Source: Streptococcus sanguinis
GTDB taxonomy: Bacteria > Bacillota > Bacilli > Lactobacillales > Streptococcaceae
Reading direction: 5' to 3'
DNA: 64,000 nt
NCBI GenBank assembly: GCA_013378335.1
Contig: CP040556.1
Coordinates: 992,001-1,056,000, forward strand
In this document: positions 37,506-44,767 of the stretch, piece by piece
Layout: each line of letters begins with the position of its first letter
How positions within the stretch are numbered: position 1 is the stretch's first letter
Notes under the pieces: model-generated
What the model saw: only the letters and a program-made list of their open reading frames with translations
The model's database searches: none
Told to the model about the DNA's origin: nothing
Position numbers and translations under genes: made by a program

Positions 37506-39329
37506 ATGAATTTAGAAGATTTGAAAAAACGTCAGGAGAAGATCCGCAATTTCTCCATCATTGCCCACATCGACCACGGGAAATCAACCTTAGCCGACCG
37601 GATTTTGGAGGCGACTGAGACGGTTTCCAGCCGGGAAATGCAGGCCCAACTCTTGGACAGCATGGACTTGGAGCGGGAGCGTGGTATCACCATTAAGCTC
37701 AATGCCATCGAGCTTAATTATACTGCCAAGGACGGCGAAACCTATATCTTCCACTTGATTGATACACCGGGACACGTGGACTTTACCTATGAGGTATCGA
37801 GGTCATTGGCAGCCTGTGAAGGAGCTATTTTGGTCGTGGATGCGGCTCAGGGGATTGAAGCTCAGACCTTGGCCAATGTTTATCTAGCGCTGGATAATGA
37901 CTTGGAAATCCTGCCAGTCATCAATAAGATTGACCTGCCAGCTGCGGATCCAGAGCGGGTGCGGGCAGAGATTGAAGACGTGATTGGACTGGATGCTAGC
38001 GAAGCCGTATTGGCTTCTGCCAAGGCTGGTATCGGAATTGAAGAAATCCTTGAACAGATAGTAGAAAAAGTTCCAGCTCCGACTGGAAATGTTGAAGCAC
38101 CGCTCAAGGCCTTGATTTTTGACTCAGTCTACGATGCCTATCGTGGGGTAATCCTGCAAGTGCGGGTGATGGACGGTGTGGTCAAGCCAGGAGATACCAT
38201 TCAGCTCATGAGCAATGGTAAGACCTTTGATGTGACTGAGGTCGGCATCTTTACTCCCAAAGCCATTGGTCGTGATTTCTTGGCTACTGGGGATGTTGGC
38301 TATATCGCAGCCTCTATCAAGACGGTACAGGACACTCGAGTCGGAGATACAGTGACCTTGGCGGACAATCCAGCTGCAGAGCCACTAGCTGGCTACAAGC
38401 AAATGAATCCTATGGTCTTCGCTGGTCTCTATCCTATCGAGTCCAATAAATACAATGACCTGCGCGAGGCTCTTGAAAAGCTCCAGCTAAACGATGCCAG
38501 TCTGCAGTTTGAGCCAGAAACATCGCAAGCACTAGGGTTTGGGTTCCGCTGTGGCTTCTTGGGCTTGCTGCACATGGATGTCATTCAGGAGCGTTTGGAG
38601 CGTGAGTTTAATATCGACCTCATCATGACGGCACCATCCGTTATCTATAAGGTCAATATGACAGATGGTGCCTCCCTTGATGTGTCCAATCCGAGCGAGT
38701 TTCCGGATCCGACCAAGATTGATTCCATCGAGGAGCCATATGTTAAGGCGCAGATTATGGTGCCCCAAGAATTTGTCGGAGCGGTGATGGAGTTGGCTCA
38801 ACGCAAGCGCGGTGACTTTGTGACCATGGACTATATCGATGATAATCGGGTCAATGTCATCTATCAAATCCCACTTGCTGAAATTGTCTTTGACTTCTTT
38901 GACAAGCTCAAGTCATCTACTCGTGGCTATGCTAGCTTCGACTACGAAATCTCTGAGTATCGCTCGTCCAAGCTGGTGAAGATGGATATTCTCCTCAATG
39001 GCGACAAGGTTGATGCTCTCAGCTTCATCGTTCACAAGGAATTTGCCTATGAGCGTGGTAAGCTGATTGTAGACAAGCTCAAGAAAATCATTCCTCGTCA
39101 GCAGTTTGAAGTACCCATTCAGGCCGCTATTGGTCAGAAAATCGTGGCTCGGACAGACATCAAGGCTCTGCGTAAGAATGTCTTGGCCAAGTGTTATGGT
39201 GGTGACGTTTCTCGGAAGCGCAAACTCCTAGAAAAACAAAAAGCCGGTAAAAAACGGATGAAAGCTATCGGCTCTGTCGAAGTCCCGCAAGAAGCCTTCC
39301 TCAGTGTTTTGAGCATGGATGAGGAATAA
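37506..39329 (+). CDS. lepA: Elongation factor 4 (LepA)
   Basis: LepA is a ribosome-associated GTPase that acts on stalled or mis-translocated ribosomes and in initiation. At 607 residues it has the usual length. G-domain motifs are G1 [10 protein letters not shown]2/RGITI, G3 DTPGH and G4 NKIDLP, followed by domains II, III and V and the LepA-specific C-terminal domain ([17 protein letters not shown]). I chose ATG 37506 over ATG 37497 because AAGGATG at 37492-37498 is then at proper distance and the family begins [10 protein letters not shown]. Confidence 0.97.
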   Translation: MNLEDLKKRQEKIRNFSIIAHIDHGKSTLADRILEATETVSSREMQAQLLDSMDLERERGITIKLNAIELNYTAKDGETYIFHLIDTPGHVDFTYEVSRSLAACEGAILVVDAAQGIEAQTLANVYLALDNDLEILPVINKIDLPAADPERVRAEIEDVIGLDASEAVLASAKAGIGIEEILEQIVEKVPAPTGNVEAPLKALIFDSVYDAYRGVILQVRVMDGVVKPGDTIQLMSNGKTFDVTEVGIFTPKAIGRDFLATGDVGYIAASIKTVQDTRVGDTVTLADNPAAEPLAGYKQMNPMVFAGLYPIESNKYNDLREALEKLQLNDASLQFEPETSQALGFGFRCGFLGLLHMDVIQERLEREFNIDLIMTAPSVIYKVNMTDGASLDVSNPSEFPDPTKIDSIEEPYVKAQIMVPQEFVGAVMELAQRKRGDFVTMDYIDDNRVNVIYQIPLAEIVFDFFDKLKSSTRGYASFDYEISEYRSSKLVKMDILLNGDKVDALSFIVHKEFAYERGKLIVDKLKKIIPRQQFEVPIQAAIGQKIVARTDIKALRKNVLAKCYGGDVSRKRKLLEKQKAGKKRMKAIGSVEVPQEAFLSVLSMDEE

Positions 39330-39420
39330 AGTCCGATGAACTTTATTCGCCTGAGCCCTGAATTATAAAAGCGAAGAAAATTTCAGGTGATGTTATTCAT
39401 CCGAGCTTGGAAATAGGAGA

Positions 39421-39924
39421 GTGAGGCAAATCTTGGATAAAACGATTATCATGATTGTAGCCATAAGTTTCTTTATCGGTCTTACAAATTTGGTTTTATA
39501 CCTATTTTATCGACGGGAGAAGGATATTCAGAAAAAATGTACTTCTAAAATTGAAGGTCTTGTGGTTGACTATGACAACCGTAATGAAATGGCTATCCCT
39601 TTGCCTGTTGTAGAATATCTCGTGAATGGGACAACATACAGAAAAAAATTTGAATATGCTTATTATGTAGAAACTCCCAGGAAGAAAGAGCAAAAAGATG
39701 TCTTTGACAGGAAATATATTCTTAGCGCTGGAAAGAATTTACAGTTAAGAGAAATATTTCCAAAAGGCTCAGCCATGGCGGTTTATTATAATCCTGAGAG
39801 GCCTGAAAAAGCCTTTGTAGAACGTTATGCTAGCCATGATAGAATCATCTTTAAGTTGCTAATAATAATTTTTTCCATTATTGGTTTTGTTCTTATCGCA
39901 ATAGTTCTAGTAATTTCCTGTTAG
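39421..39924 (+). CDS. Small two-helix membrane protein (DUF3592-like)
   Basis: A protein of up to 167 residues with one hydrophobic helix near the N-terminus, an extracytoplasmic domain of about 100 residues, and one helix at the C-terminus. The middle contains VVEYLVNGTTYRKKFEY and AVYYNPERPEKAF, the pattern of DUF3592-type proteins (Y-NP-P near the second helix). Function is unknown. Start choice is unsure: GTG 39421 lies too near AGGAG, and TTG 39433 or ATG 39451 are alternatives. Confidence 0.6.
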   Translation: MRQILDKTIIMIVAISFFIGLTNLVLYLFYRREKDIQKKCTSKIEGLVVDYDNRNEMAIPLPVVEYLVNGTTYRKKFEYAYYVETPRKKEQKDVFDRKYILSAGKNLQLREIFPKGSAMAVYYNPERPEKAFVERYASHDRIIFKLLIIIFSIIGFVLIAIVLVISC

Positions 39925-39974
39925 AGTTGATACTTATTTGAAACTAGTTTGCTCATTATTCTGCATTTTCAGCT

Positions 39975-40167
39975 ATGAAATGCCTTAGTCTCAAAAATGT
40001 CTTCTAACTTTCCTGATAGTCTTGGTAGCTTTATCTCTTGTTACTTATAGTCTAATGAAAATTATAGCAATCATAAATCGTCAAATTTTAATGATGCATT
40101 TAATTATGCTTCACAAAAAGATAGTAACAAATCAGAAAAAAGTTCGGCTACTACCAAATTCAAGTGA
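39975..40167 (+). pseudogene. Hidden small membrane or secreted protein, frameshifted twice as read
   Basis: No long frame exists here as read. If one A is added to the five-A run 39993-39997 and one to the four-A run 40058-40061, a continuous 64-residue protein appears: MKCLSLKKC, a hydrophobic helix LLTFLIVLVALSLVTYSL, then a Ser/Asn/Lys-rich tail ending ATTKFK. The helix-plus-polar-tail organisation, the stop placed exactly at a terminator stem, and the same kind of error elsewhere in the window support a real gene. No ribosome site is obvious and no family is recognised. Confidence 0.4.
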
Positions 40168-40198
40168 AAAGACCTACAAAAACTTGTAGGTCTTTTCT
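40167..40198 (+). terminator. Terminator upstream of pnuC
   Basis: A perfect 13-bp stem AAAAGACCTACAA/TTGTAGGTCTTTT with a four-base loop, then CTTG. Confidence 0.85.
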
Positions 40199-40236
40199 TG
40201 AAATCCGAACGTTAGAAAATCTTTTTTTGATTTTAC

Positions 40237-40269
40237 TTGACATTTTCTGAAATAGGAATGTGATAAAAT
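40237..40269 (+). promoter_or_regulatory. Promoter of pnuC
   Basis: TTGACA at 40237-40242 and the extended -10 TGATAAAAT at 40261-40269. The 21 bp spacing is long, so the TGn element probably carries recognition. Confidence 0.55.
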
Positions 40270-40271
40270 GT

Positions 40272-40350
40272 GAACACTGTATAAGACAAATCTTGTACGT
40301 GTTCGAAAATAATAGAGCGTTGCATCCGTAAGTCAATTTGACACGGCTCT
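40272..40350 (+). ncRNA. Structured leader RNA of pnuC, candidate NAD+-II (pnuC motif) riboswitch
   Basis: Two hairpins lie between promoter and gene. The first (40272-40304) has stem GAACAC/GTGTTC closing an inner stem GTATAAGA/TCTTGTAC with loop CAAA. The second (40314-40350) has AGAGC/GCTCT closing CCGT/ACGG and GTCAA/TTGAC. It ends 12 bases before the ribosome site, so folding could affect initiation. Streptococcal pnuC genes are known hosts of the NAD+-II riboswitch; that this leader is one is inferred from position and structure only. NiaR control is the alternative. Confidence 0.5.
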
Positions 40351-40371
40351 TAAAAAACAAAAGGAGAAAGA

Positions 40372-41163
40372 ATGAATACTTATATCCAAAAGAAAATCGC
40401 AAACATGAAGCTGACGCTTTCTGAAATGTCTGGTGGCTACAAACGCATGGTGACTAGCATGAAGAAGCTCGGCTTTTCTGGTACCTTGAAGCTTATCTGG
40501 GACGATTTGTTTGCTCATCGCAGTCTAGGTCAATGGGTTTACCTCTTGATTCTAGGGAGTTTTCCGCTCTGGCTGGAGCTGATATATGAACATCGCATCG
40601 TGGATTGGACGGGGATGATTTGCAGTCTGACTGGGATTATCTGTGTGATCTTCGTTTCTGAAGGACGGGCTAGCAATTACCTCTTTGGTTTGATCAATTC
40701 TGTGATTTACTTGATTTTGGCTTTGCAGAAAGGCTTCTATGGCGAGGTCCTGACGACTCTTTACTTTACAATCATGCAGCCAATTGGACTCTTGGTATGG
40801 ATTTACCAAGGTCAGTTCAAAAAAGAAAAGCAAGAGTTTGTTGCTCGTAAGCTAGATGCTAAAGGATGGACAAAGTATCTATCGCTCAGTGTGCTTTGGT
40901 GGTTGGTCTTTGGCTTGATTTATCAGTCTGTTGGTGCCAATCGTCCTTATCGTGATTCAATCACGGATGCGACAAATGGAGTAGGGCAAATCTTGATGAC
41001 GGCTGTTTATCGTGAACAGTGGATTTTCTGGGCAGCAACCAATATTTTTTCTATCTACCTCTGGTGGGGTGAAAGTCTTCAAATTCAAGGGAAATATTTG
41101 ATCTATTTAATCAACAGTTTGGTCGGATGGTACCAGTGGAATAAGGCTGCTAAAAAAGCATAG
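40372..41163 (+). CDS. pnuC: Nicotinamide riboside transporter PnuC
   Basis: The 263-residue protein has about seven membrane helices after a 45-residue basic cytoplasmic N-terminus. PnuC family features include WTGMICSLTGIICV, the substrate-binding QPIGLLVW region, and WILWAATN-like IFWAATNIFSIYLWW near the end. It facilitates nicotinamide riboside entry for NAD synthesis by phosphorylation trapping through NadR, which lies elsewhere. The AAAGGAG site is 7 bases before the ATG. It complements niaX at 12 kb. Confidence 0.93.
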   Translation: MNTYIQKKIANMKLTLSEMSGGYKRMVTSMKKLGFSGTLKLIWDDLFAHRSLGQWVYLLILGSFPLWLELIYEHRIVDWTGMICSLTGIICVIFVSEGRASNYLFGLINSVIYLILALQKGFYGEVLTTLYFTIMQPIGLLVWIYQGQFKKEKQEFVARKLDAKGWTKYLSLSVLWWLVFGLIYQSVGANRPYRDSITDATNGVGQILMTAVYREQWIFWAATNIFSIYLWWGESLQIQGKYLIYLINSLVGWYQWNKAAKKA

Positions 41164-41273
41164 TCCTATAAACGGAACATTAATCGGACGTGACAATGTA
41201 TCTCTTTCCTTTCGTACTAAAAATATGGTAAACTAGTATTAGTAAAATTTATTAGATTTAGGAAGGAATGACC

Positions 41274-41912
41274 ATGAAAAAGAAGTACTTTCTGCTCTCA
41301 CTGACAATCTTAGCCGGTCTCTCTCTGTCTTCTTGTAGCCTTATTAAGAGCTATAGCAGTCGGAAACCATCTGATTCTTCCAGTCGGGTTTCCCTGAGAG
41401 ATGACAGCGATACAAGTAGTAGCAGTCGTAGAAACAAAGATTCGTCAAAGACTACTGGTACGCAGCGGGTTGGCTCTGATGATTATGGCTATATTAGTAT
41501 TCCTGATAATTGGATTAAGTTTACAGATGTAGATGGTGGCGACAGTGTCCAGTATACGGATGGAAGTGGCTATAACATTGTAACGATGAACGCTTATACA
41601 AAAGAAAAAGCTAACATCGGAGAAGGTGAAGAATTCAACGCTGAAACCATTGCCCAACGGATTGCTTACCACTGGAAGGATAATAAGGAAGTCGATGATT
41701 TTTGGGGTGCAAAGAGTACCGTAGCTGGAAATGAAGCCTTTCAGATTAATGTTGTTTTAAAATCCACTCAAAACCTAACGGTTTGGGTCTTCAAACAAGG
41801 CGATAAGGTCTATATGATGTCCTTTGAAGGCGATGAAGATACTCTGTATGAATTTATCCCCTATATCGAAGATACATGGAGTGTCAGCAAAGACGGCGGG
41901 ACAAGCATTTGA
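41274..41912 (+). CDS. Lipoprotein of unknown function
   Basis: A 212-residue exported protein with signal peptide and lipobox LSSC at about 18-21. A Ser/Arg/Asp-rich linker (residues 25-65) is followed by a compact domain (YGYISIPDNWIKF to EFIPYIEDTW) with alternating strands, reminiscent of PsbP/DUF-type lipoprotein domains, but I cannot name it. The ATG at 41274 has GGAAGGA seven bases upstream; an ATG at 41268 touches that site. It is a single gene with its own terminator. Confidence 0.75.
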   Translation: MKKKYFLLSLTILAGLSLSSCSLIKSYSSRKPSDSSSRVSLRDDSDTSSSSRRNKDSSKTTGTQRVGSDDYGYISIPDNWIKFTDVDGGDSVQYTDGSGYNIVTMNAYTKEKANIGEGEEFNAETIAQRIAYHWKDNKEVDDFWGAKSTVAGNEAFQINVVLKSTQNLTVWVFKQGDKVYMMSFEGDEDTLYEFIPYIEDTWSVSKDGGTSI

Positions 41913-41939
41913 TGATAACTCTCTAAGTTTATAAAAAGC

Positions 41940-41968
41940 AAATCTGGGACTCGTTCTCAGATTTTTTT
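41940..41968 (+). terminator. Terminator after the lipoprotein gene
   Basis: Stem AAATCTG/CAGATTT, loop GGACTCGTTCT (partly paired), then a T-run. Confidence 0.8.
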
Positions 41969-42026
41969 GTGAGGTGGAATATGTCATATTTTTGGGGTTT
42001 GACAACATTTAAGAGCGCTCATTTTA

Positions 42027-42035
42027 TGATATAAT
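42027..42035 (+). promoter_or_regulatory. Extended -10 promoter of the YkgJ-like gene
   Basis: TGATATAAT, with TATAAT at 42030-42035, 31 bases before the ATG. TTGACA at 41999 is too far away to be its -35. Confidence 0.55.
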
Positions 42036-42066
42036 AAAAACAATTTGAATACAGAAAGAAAAATAT

Positions 42067-42561
42067 ATGACTCAAGAAATCGACCTTGAAAAGTACCACC
42101 AATTAGCCCTGCAAAAGCAGAAAGAGCACCGAAAATTTTTAGCAAATCTCAAGAAAAAGCCACCAAAAGACCTCGATAAGATTGCCCAGCAAATCCATTA
42201 TGAGGTCTTTGAGGAGATTGACTGTACAGCTTGTGCCAATTGCTGTAAGACTTTAGGGCCAGACTTTAAGGAAGCTGATATTGTCCGTATTGCTAAGTAT
42301 TTCAAGATGAAGCTGCCGGCTTTTGAAGAGGAGTTTCTACAGGTGGACGAAGACGGTGACAAGGTTTTCAAGGCCATGCCTTGTCCTTTTTTAGGTGGAG
42401 ACAATCTCTGCTCAATCTACGATGTCCGTCCCAAGGCTTGCAGAGAATTTCCCCACACAGACCGCAAGAAGATTCATCAGATTAATCATCTGACAATCAA
42501 AAATACCCTGACCTGTCCTGCGGCTTATCTCTTTGTGGAGAAGTTGCGGGATAGGTTGTAG
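42067..42561 (+). CDS. YkgJ family cysteine-cluster protein
   Basis: A 164-residue soluble protein. The metal-binding cysteine pattern is CTACANCC near residues 55-62, CPFLGGDNLCSIYDVRPKAC near 103-122, and a last cysteine in TLTCPAA. This is the YkgJ (UPF0153) Fe-S or zinc cluster domain. The biochemical role is not established. Downstream lies a large inverted repeat rather than a simple terminator. Confidence 0.85.
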   Translation: MTQEIDLEKYHQLALQKQKEHRKFLANLKKKPPKDLDKIAQQIHYEVFEEIDCTACANCCKTLGPDFKEADIVRIAKYFKMKLPAFEEEFLQVDEDGDKVFKAMPCPFLGGDNLCSIYDVRPKACREFPHTDRKKIHQINHLTIKNTLTCPAAYLFVEKLRDRL

Positions 42562-42639
42562 AATCCCCCTCTAAATCTTGTACAAAAATTCTGGGGCGGA
42601 AGTATCTTATATCTGTTAGACTATAGTTAGAATTGAACA

Positions 42640-42728
42640 CGGCCTAAAAGCTTTGTGAAAAAGATAAAATTTCTCGGAGCAGGAGCCCCTCCGCCAATTT
42701 TCCTATTTTCACTTTGTTTTTAACGGCC
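42640..42728 (+). other. Large imperfect inverted repeat between the YkgJ and AraC genes
   Basis: Outer arms GGCCTAAAAG and TTTTTAACGGCC, middle arms GTGAAAAAGATAAAATT and AATTTTCCTATTTTCAC, and an inner GGAG/CTCC helix can form a long stem with a T-tract in its outer arm. It may be the YkgJ terminator or a leader element for the AraC gene. Confidence 0.5.
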
Positions 42729-42757
42729 TTAATATCTTTTGTGAGGTGAAAAAGAAT

Positions 42758-43591
42758 ATGATGCATCAATTCAATCAAACCATGGAATATCTGGAAAGTA
42801 AGTTGGATGCAGAAGTGGATTTGCAGAAATTTCAGCAGCTATCAGGCTATTCTTATGCTCTCTTTAGCAGGCTCTTTTCCATCCTTGCGGATATGACGTT
42901 AGCAGAATATCTACGCAATCGCAGGTTGTCAGAAGCTGTGACGGACTTGCGGGAAAGCTCTGAGAAAGTCATTGACATTGCGATGAAATACGGCTATGAG
43001 TCTGCGGATGCCTTCAGCGCAGCCTTCAAGAAATTCCATGGTGCGACCCCCTCAGAAGTTCGAAATGGAAAACCTTATCGGGTCTTTCCTAGACTTCAAT
43101 TATCCTTAAAGATTACAGGAGGAAAGAACATGGATATCAAGATTCAAAAGAAACCTGCTTTTACCGTAGCAGGCGTCCTATTGGAAGCTATTGACAATAG
43201 CCAGTGCCCGTATGCATGGGAGCAGCTCTATGCAAATCACAGTTTTGAAAGCCTAGAGAGTCTGGGAAGTGGCCAATCCTTTGGCGTCTGCTCGGATGTC
43301 AAAGAAGGCGAAATCATCAACTATATGGCTTCTTATGATGTGACGGATAAAGCGAAAGCAGAAGAACTGGGTCTGTCAATCAAAGAAATTGCAGAAGCTG
43401 AATATGCCATCGTACCAGTCAAAGGCGCTATACCAGCCAGCATCCACCATGCTTGGAAATATGTCTTGGAAGTCTTTTTCCCAGAAACTGGCTATCGCCA
43501 CTCAGGAGCACCAGATTTTGAAGTTTACACCGAGGGTGATATGTACTCCCCAGACTATCAAATGGAACTCTGGATACCAGTGGTGAAATAA
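42758..43591 (+). CDS. AraC family regulator with GyrI-like effector domain
   Basis: This 277-residue protein has an N-terminal two-HTH AraC DNA-binding domain (LDAEVDLQKFQQLSGYSYALFSRLF, seen in pieces, and IAMKYGYESADAFSAAFKKFHGATP) in residues 1-105. A GyrI/SOUL-type small-molecule-binding domain runs from about 125 to the C-terminus, ending YQMELWIPVVK. This is the Rob/BmrR-like arrangement seen in regulators responding to amphipathic drugs. ATG 42758 is preceded by GAGGTG; the in-frame GTG at 42746 overlaps that site. A duplicated C-terminal tail lies at 44631-44672. Confidence 0.88.
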   Translation: MMHQFNQTMEYLESKLDAEVDLQKFQQLSGYSYALFSRLFSILADMTLAEYLRNRRLSEAVTDLRESSEKVIDIAMKYGYESADAFSAAFKKFHGATPSEVRNGKPYRVFPRLQLSLKITGGKNMDIKIQKKPAFTVAGVLLEAIDNSQCPYAWEQLYANHSFESLESLGSGQSFGVCSDVKEGEIINYMASYDVTDKAKAEELGLSIKEIAEAEYAIVPVKGAIPASIHHAWKYVLEVFFPETGYRHSGAPDFEVYTEGDMYSPDYQMELWIPVVK

Positions 43592-43644
43592 AATGCCGAT
43601 TGCAAGTCATTTTTTAGCTATTGATTACAGAGGAGGGTAATGCT

Positions 43645-44571
43645 ATGCAGATGTATTTTGGGGACGTTTCTCTTTGCTATACATATTCACTTGCGATGGC
43701 GCTGCATTCGTATGGGTATGATGTTCGCCCTGAGTTTTTGGAAGCCATTATGGTGATGGGAAATGGCGCTAGTATTGTAAAGGAAGATGAAAAACACCCC
43801 TTAGTCTTCTTTGATAATGGGATGCCAGATAGTTCTATCAGCCATTCTTTAAACATTCTGGGTTTTACATATGATGAATACTATATAAAGGATTCAAATG
43901 CGGTGGATCTTCTCTCTATCAGAGAGATCTTAAGTAAGTTCTTGCTCAGCGGACCAGTTGTTCTTGGCCCTTTGGACATGGGGTATCTGACTTATAATCC
44001 CAATCATATTCATTTGTATGGGGTGGACCATTTTGTTTCGGTTTATGATCTAGATGATGAGTTTATCTATTTCCATGATCCAGCAGGTTTTGCTTGTATG
44101 AAAATGACTTTCTCAGAATTTTCGAATGCCTGGGAAGCTAAAAATATCGACTATAAAAGAGGTTCTTTCTCCATGTGGGGAAACTTCCAAAAAATCAAAT
44201 CTTCAACTTCCAAAGAGATTTATAAGAAAACATCTATACTGATGAAGCAACGATATGAGCACGGCGAGGAGAATGTGATAGCAAGATATGCTAAGTCGGT
44301 AGCGAACAATGGCTTGAATGAAGAACAAAAACATCTTCATCAATACTTTAGTTTCAAATTAGCTTCTATCAGAAATCTATACATGAGCAACTTCTTAAAA
44401 GAATACGATGCTGTCAGATCAGAAATAAAAGAAAATTTAGCAAGATTGTTCGGCCAAGCTCATCTATTTTGTATCAAGGAAGATTATCAGAAACTATCAG
44501 AAGTCTTGTATGATATTGCTGCGCTAGATAATAAATTTAGAGATTTGTGTATTCACTATAAAGAAGAGTAA
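43645..44571 (+). CDS. BtrH N-terminal-like cysteine protein, accessory
   Basis: A 308-residue protein. The N-terminal half resembles the BtrH_N/C39-like fold: C11 in CYTYSLAMAL, H129 in HFVSVYD and D145 in FHDPAG form a plausible Cys-His-Asp triad. The C-terminal half (about 185-308) is helical and charged with no recognised domain. BtrH-type domains are found in natural-product acyl-transfer enzymes and in poorly characterised peptidase-like proteins, so peptide cleavage or acyl transfer are both possible. GAGGAGG precedes the ATG. The gene is AT-rich and sits between the AraC regulator and a relic of that regulator's 3' end. Confidence 0.6.
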   Translation: MQMYFGDVSLCYTYSLAMALHSYGYDVRPEFLEAIMVMGNGASIVKEDEKHPLVFFDNGMPDSSISHSLNILGFTYDEYYIKDSNAVDLLSIREILSKFLLSGPVVLGPLDMGYLTYNPNHIHLYGVDHFVSVYDLDDEFIYFHDPAGFACMKMTFSEFSNAWEAKNIDYKRGSFSMWGNFQKIKSSTSKEIYKKTSILMKQRYEHGEENVIARYAKSVANNGLNEEQKHLHQYFSFKLASIRNLYMSNFLKEYDAVRSEIKENLARLFGQAHLFCIKEDYQKLSEVLYDIAALDNKFRDLCIHYKEE

Positions 44572-44581
44572 AAGAAGTGAG

Positions 44582-44672
44582 AAAAGCGAAGATACTGTTT
44601 GGTAATCCAACAGAATCAAAACAAGAGCAACCAAATTATCAAATGAAAGTCTGGATACCAGTAGTGAAATAG
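44582..44672 (+). pseudogene. Relic of the 3' end of an AraC/GyrI-type gene
   Basis: The last codons read YQMKVWIPVVK and stop, against YQMELWIPVVK at the end of the intact AraC/GyrI gene (43556-43591). Upstream of PNYQ the frame stays open for about 19 codons but shows no clear further similarity. The regulator's probable original terminator follows immediately. Confidence 0.65.
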
Positions 44673-44678
44673 ATTAGA

Positions 44679-44713
44679 AATCAGCCGTTCATTTTTGAGC
44701 GGCTGGTTTTTTT
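44679..44713 (+). terminator. Terminator after the AraC relic
   Basis: Stem AATCAGCCG/CGGCTGGTT with a 12-base loop, running into a T-tract. Confidence 0.85.
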
Positions 44714-44721
44714 GTAGCTTG

Positions 44722-44730
44722 TGGTATAAT
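44722..44730 (+). promoter_or_regulatory. Extended -10 promoter of the hsd operon
   Basis: TGGTATAAT, TATAAT at 44725-44730, 37 bases before hsdM. Confidence 0.6.
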
Positions 44731-44767
44731 AGAGAATAAATATTTTTTAAATTGATAGGATACAAAG

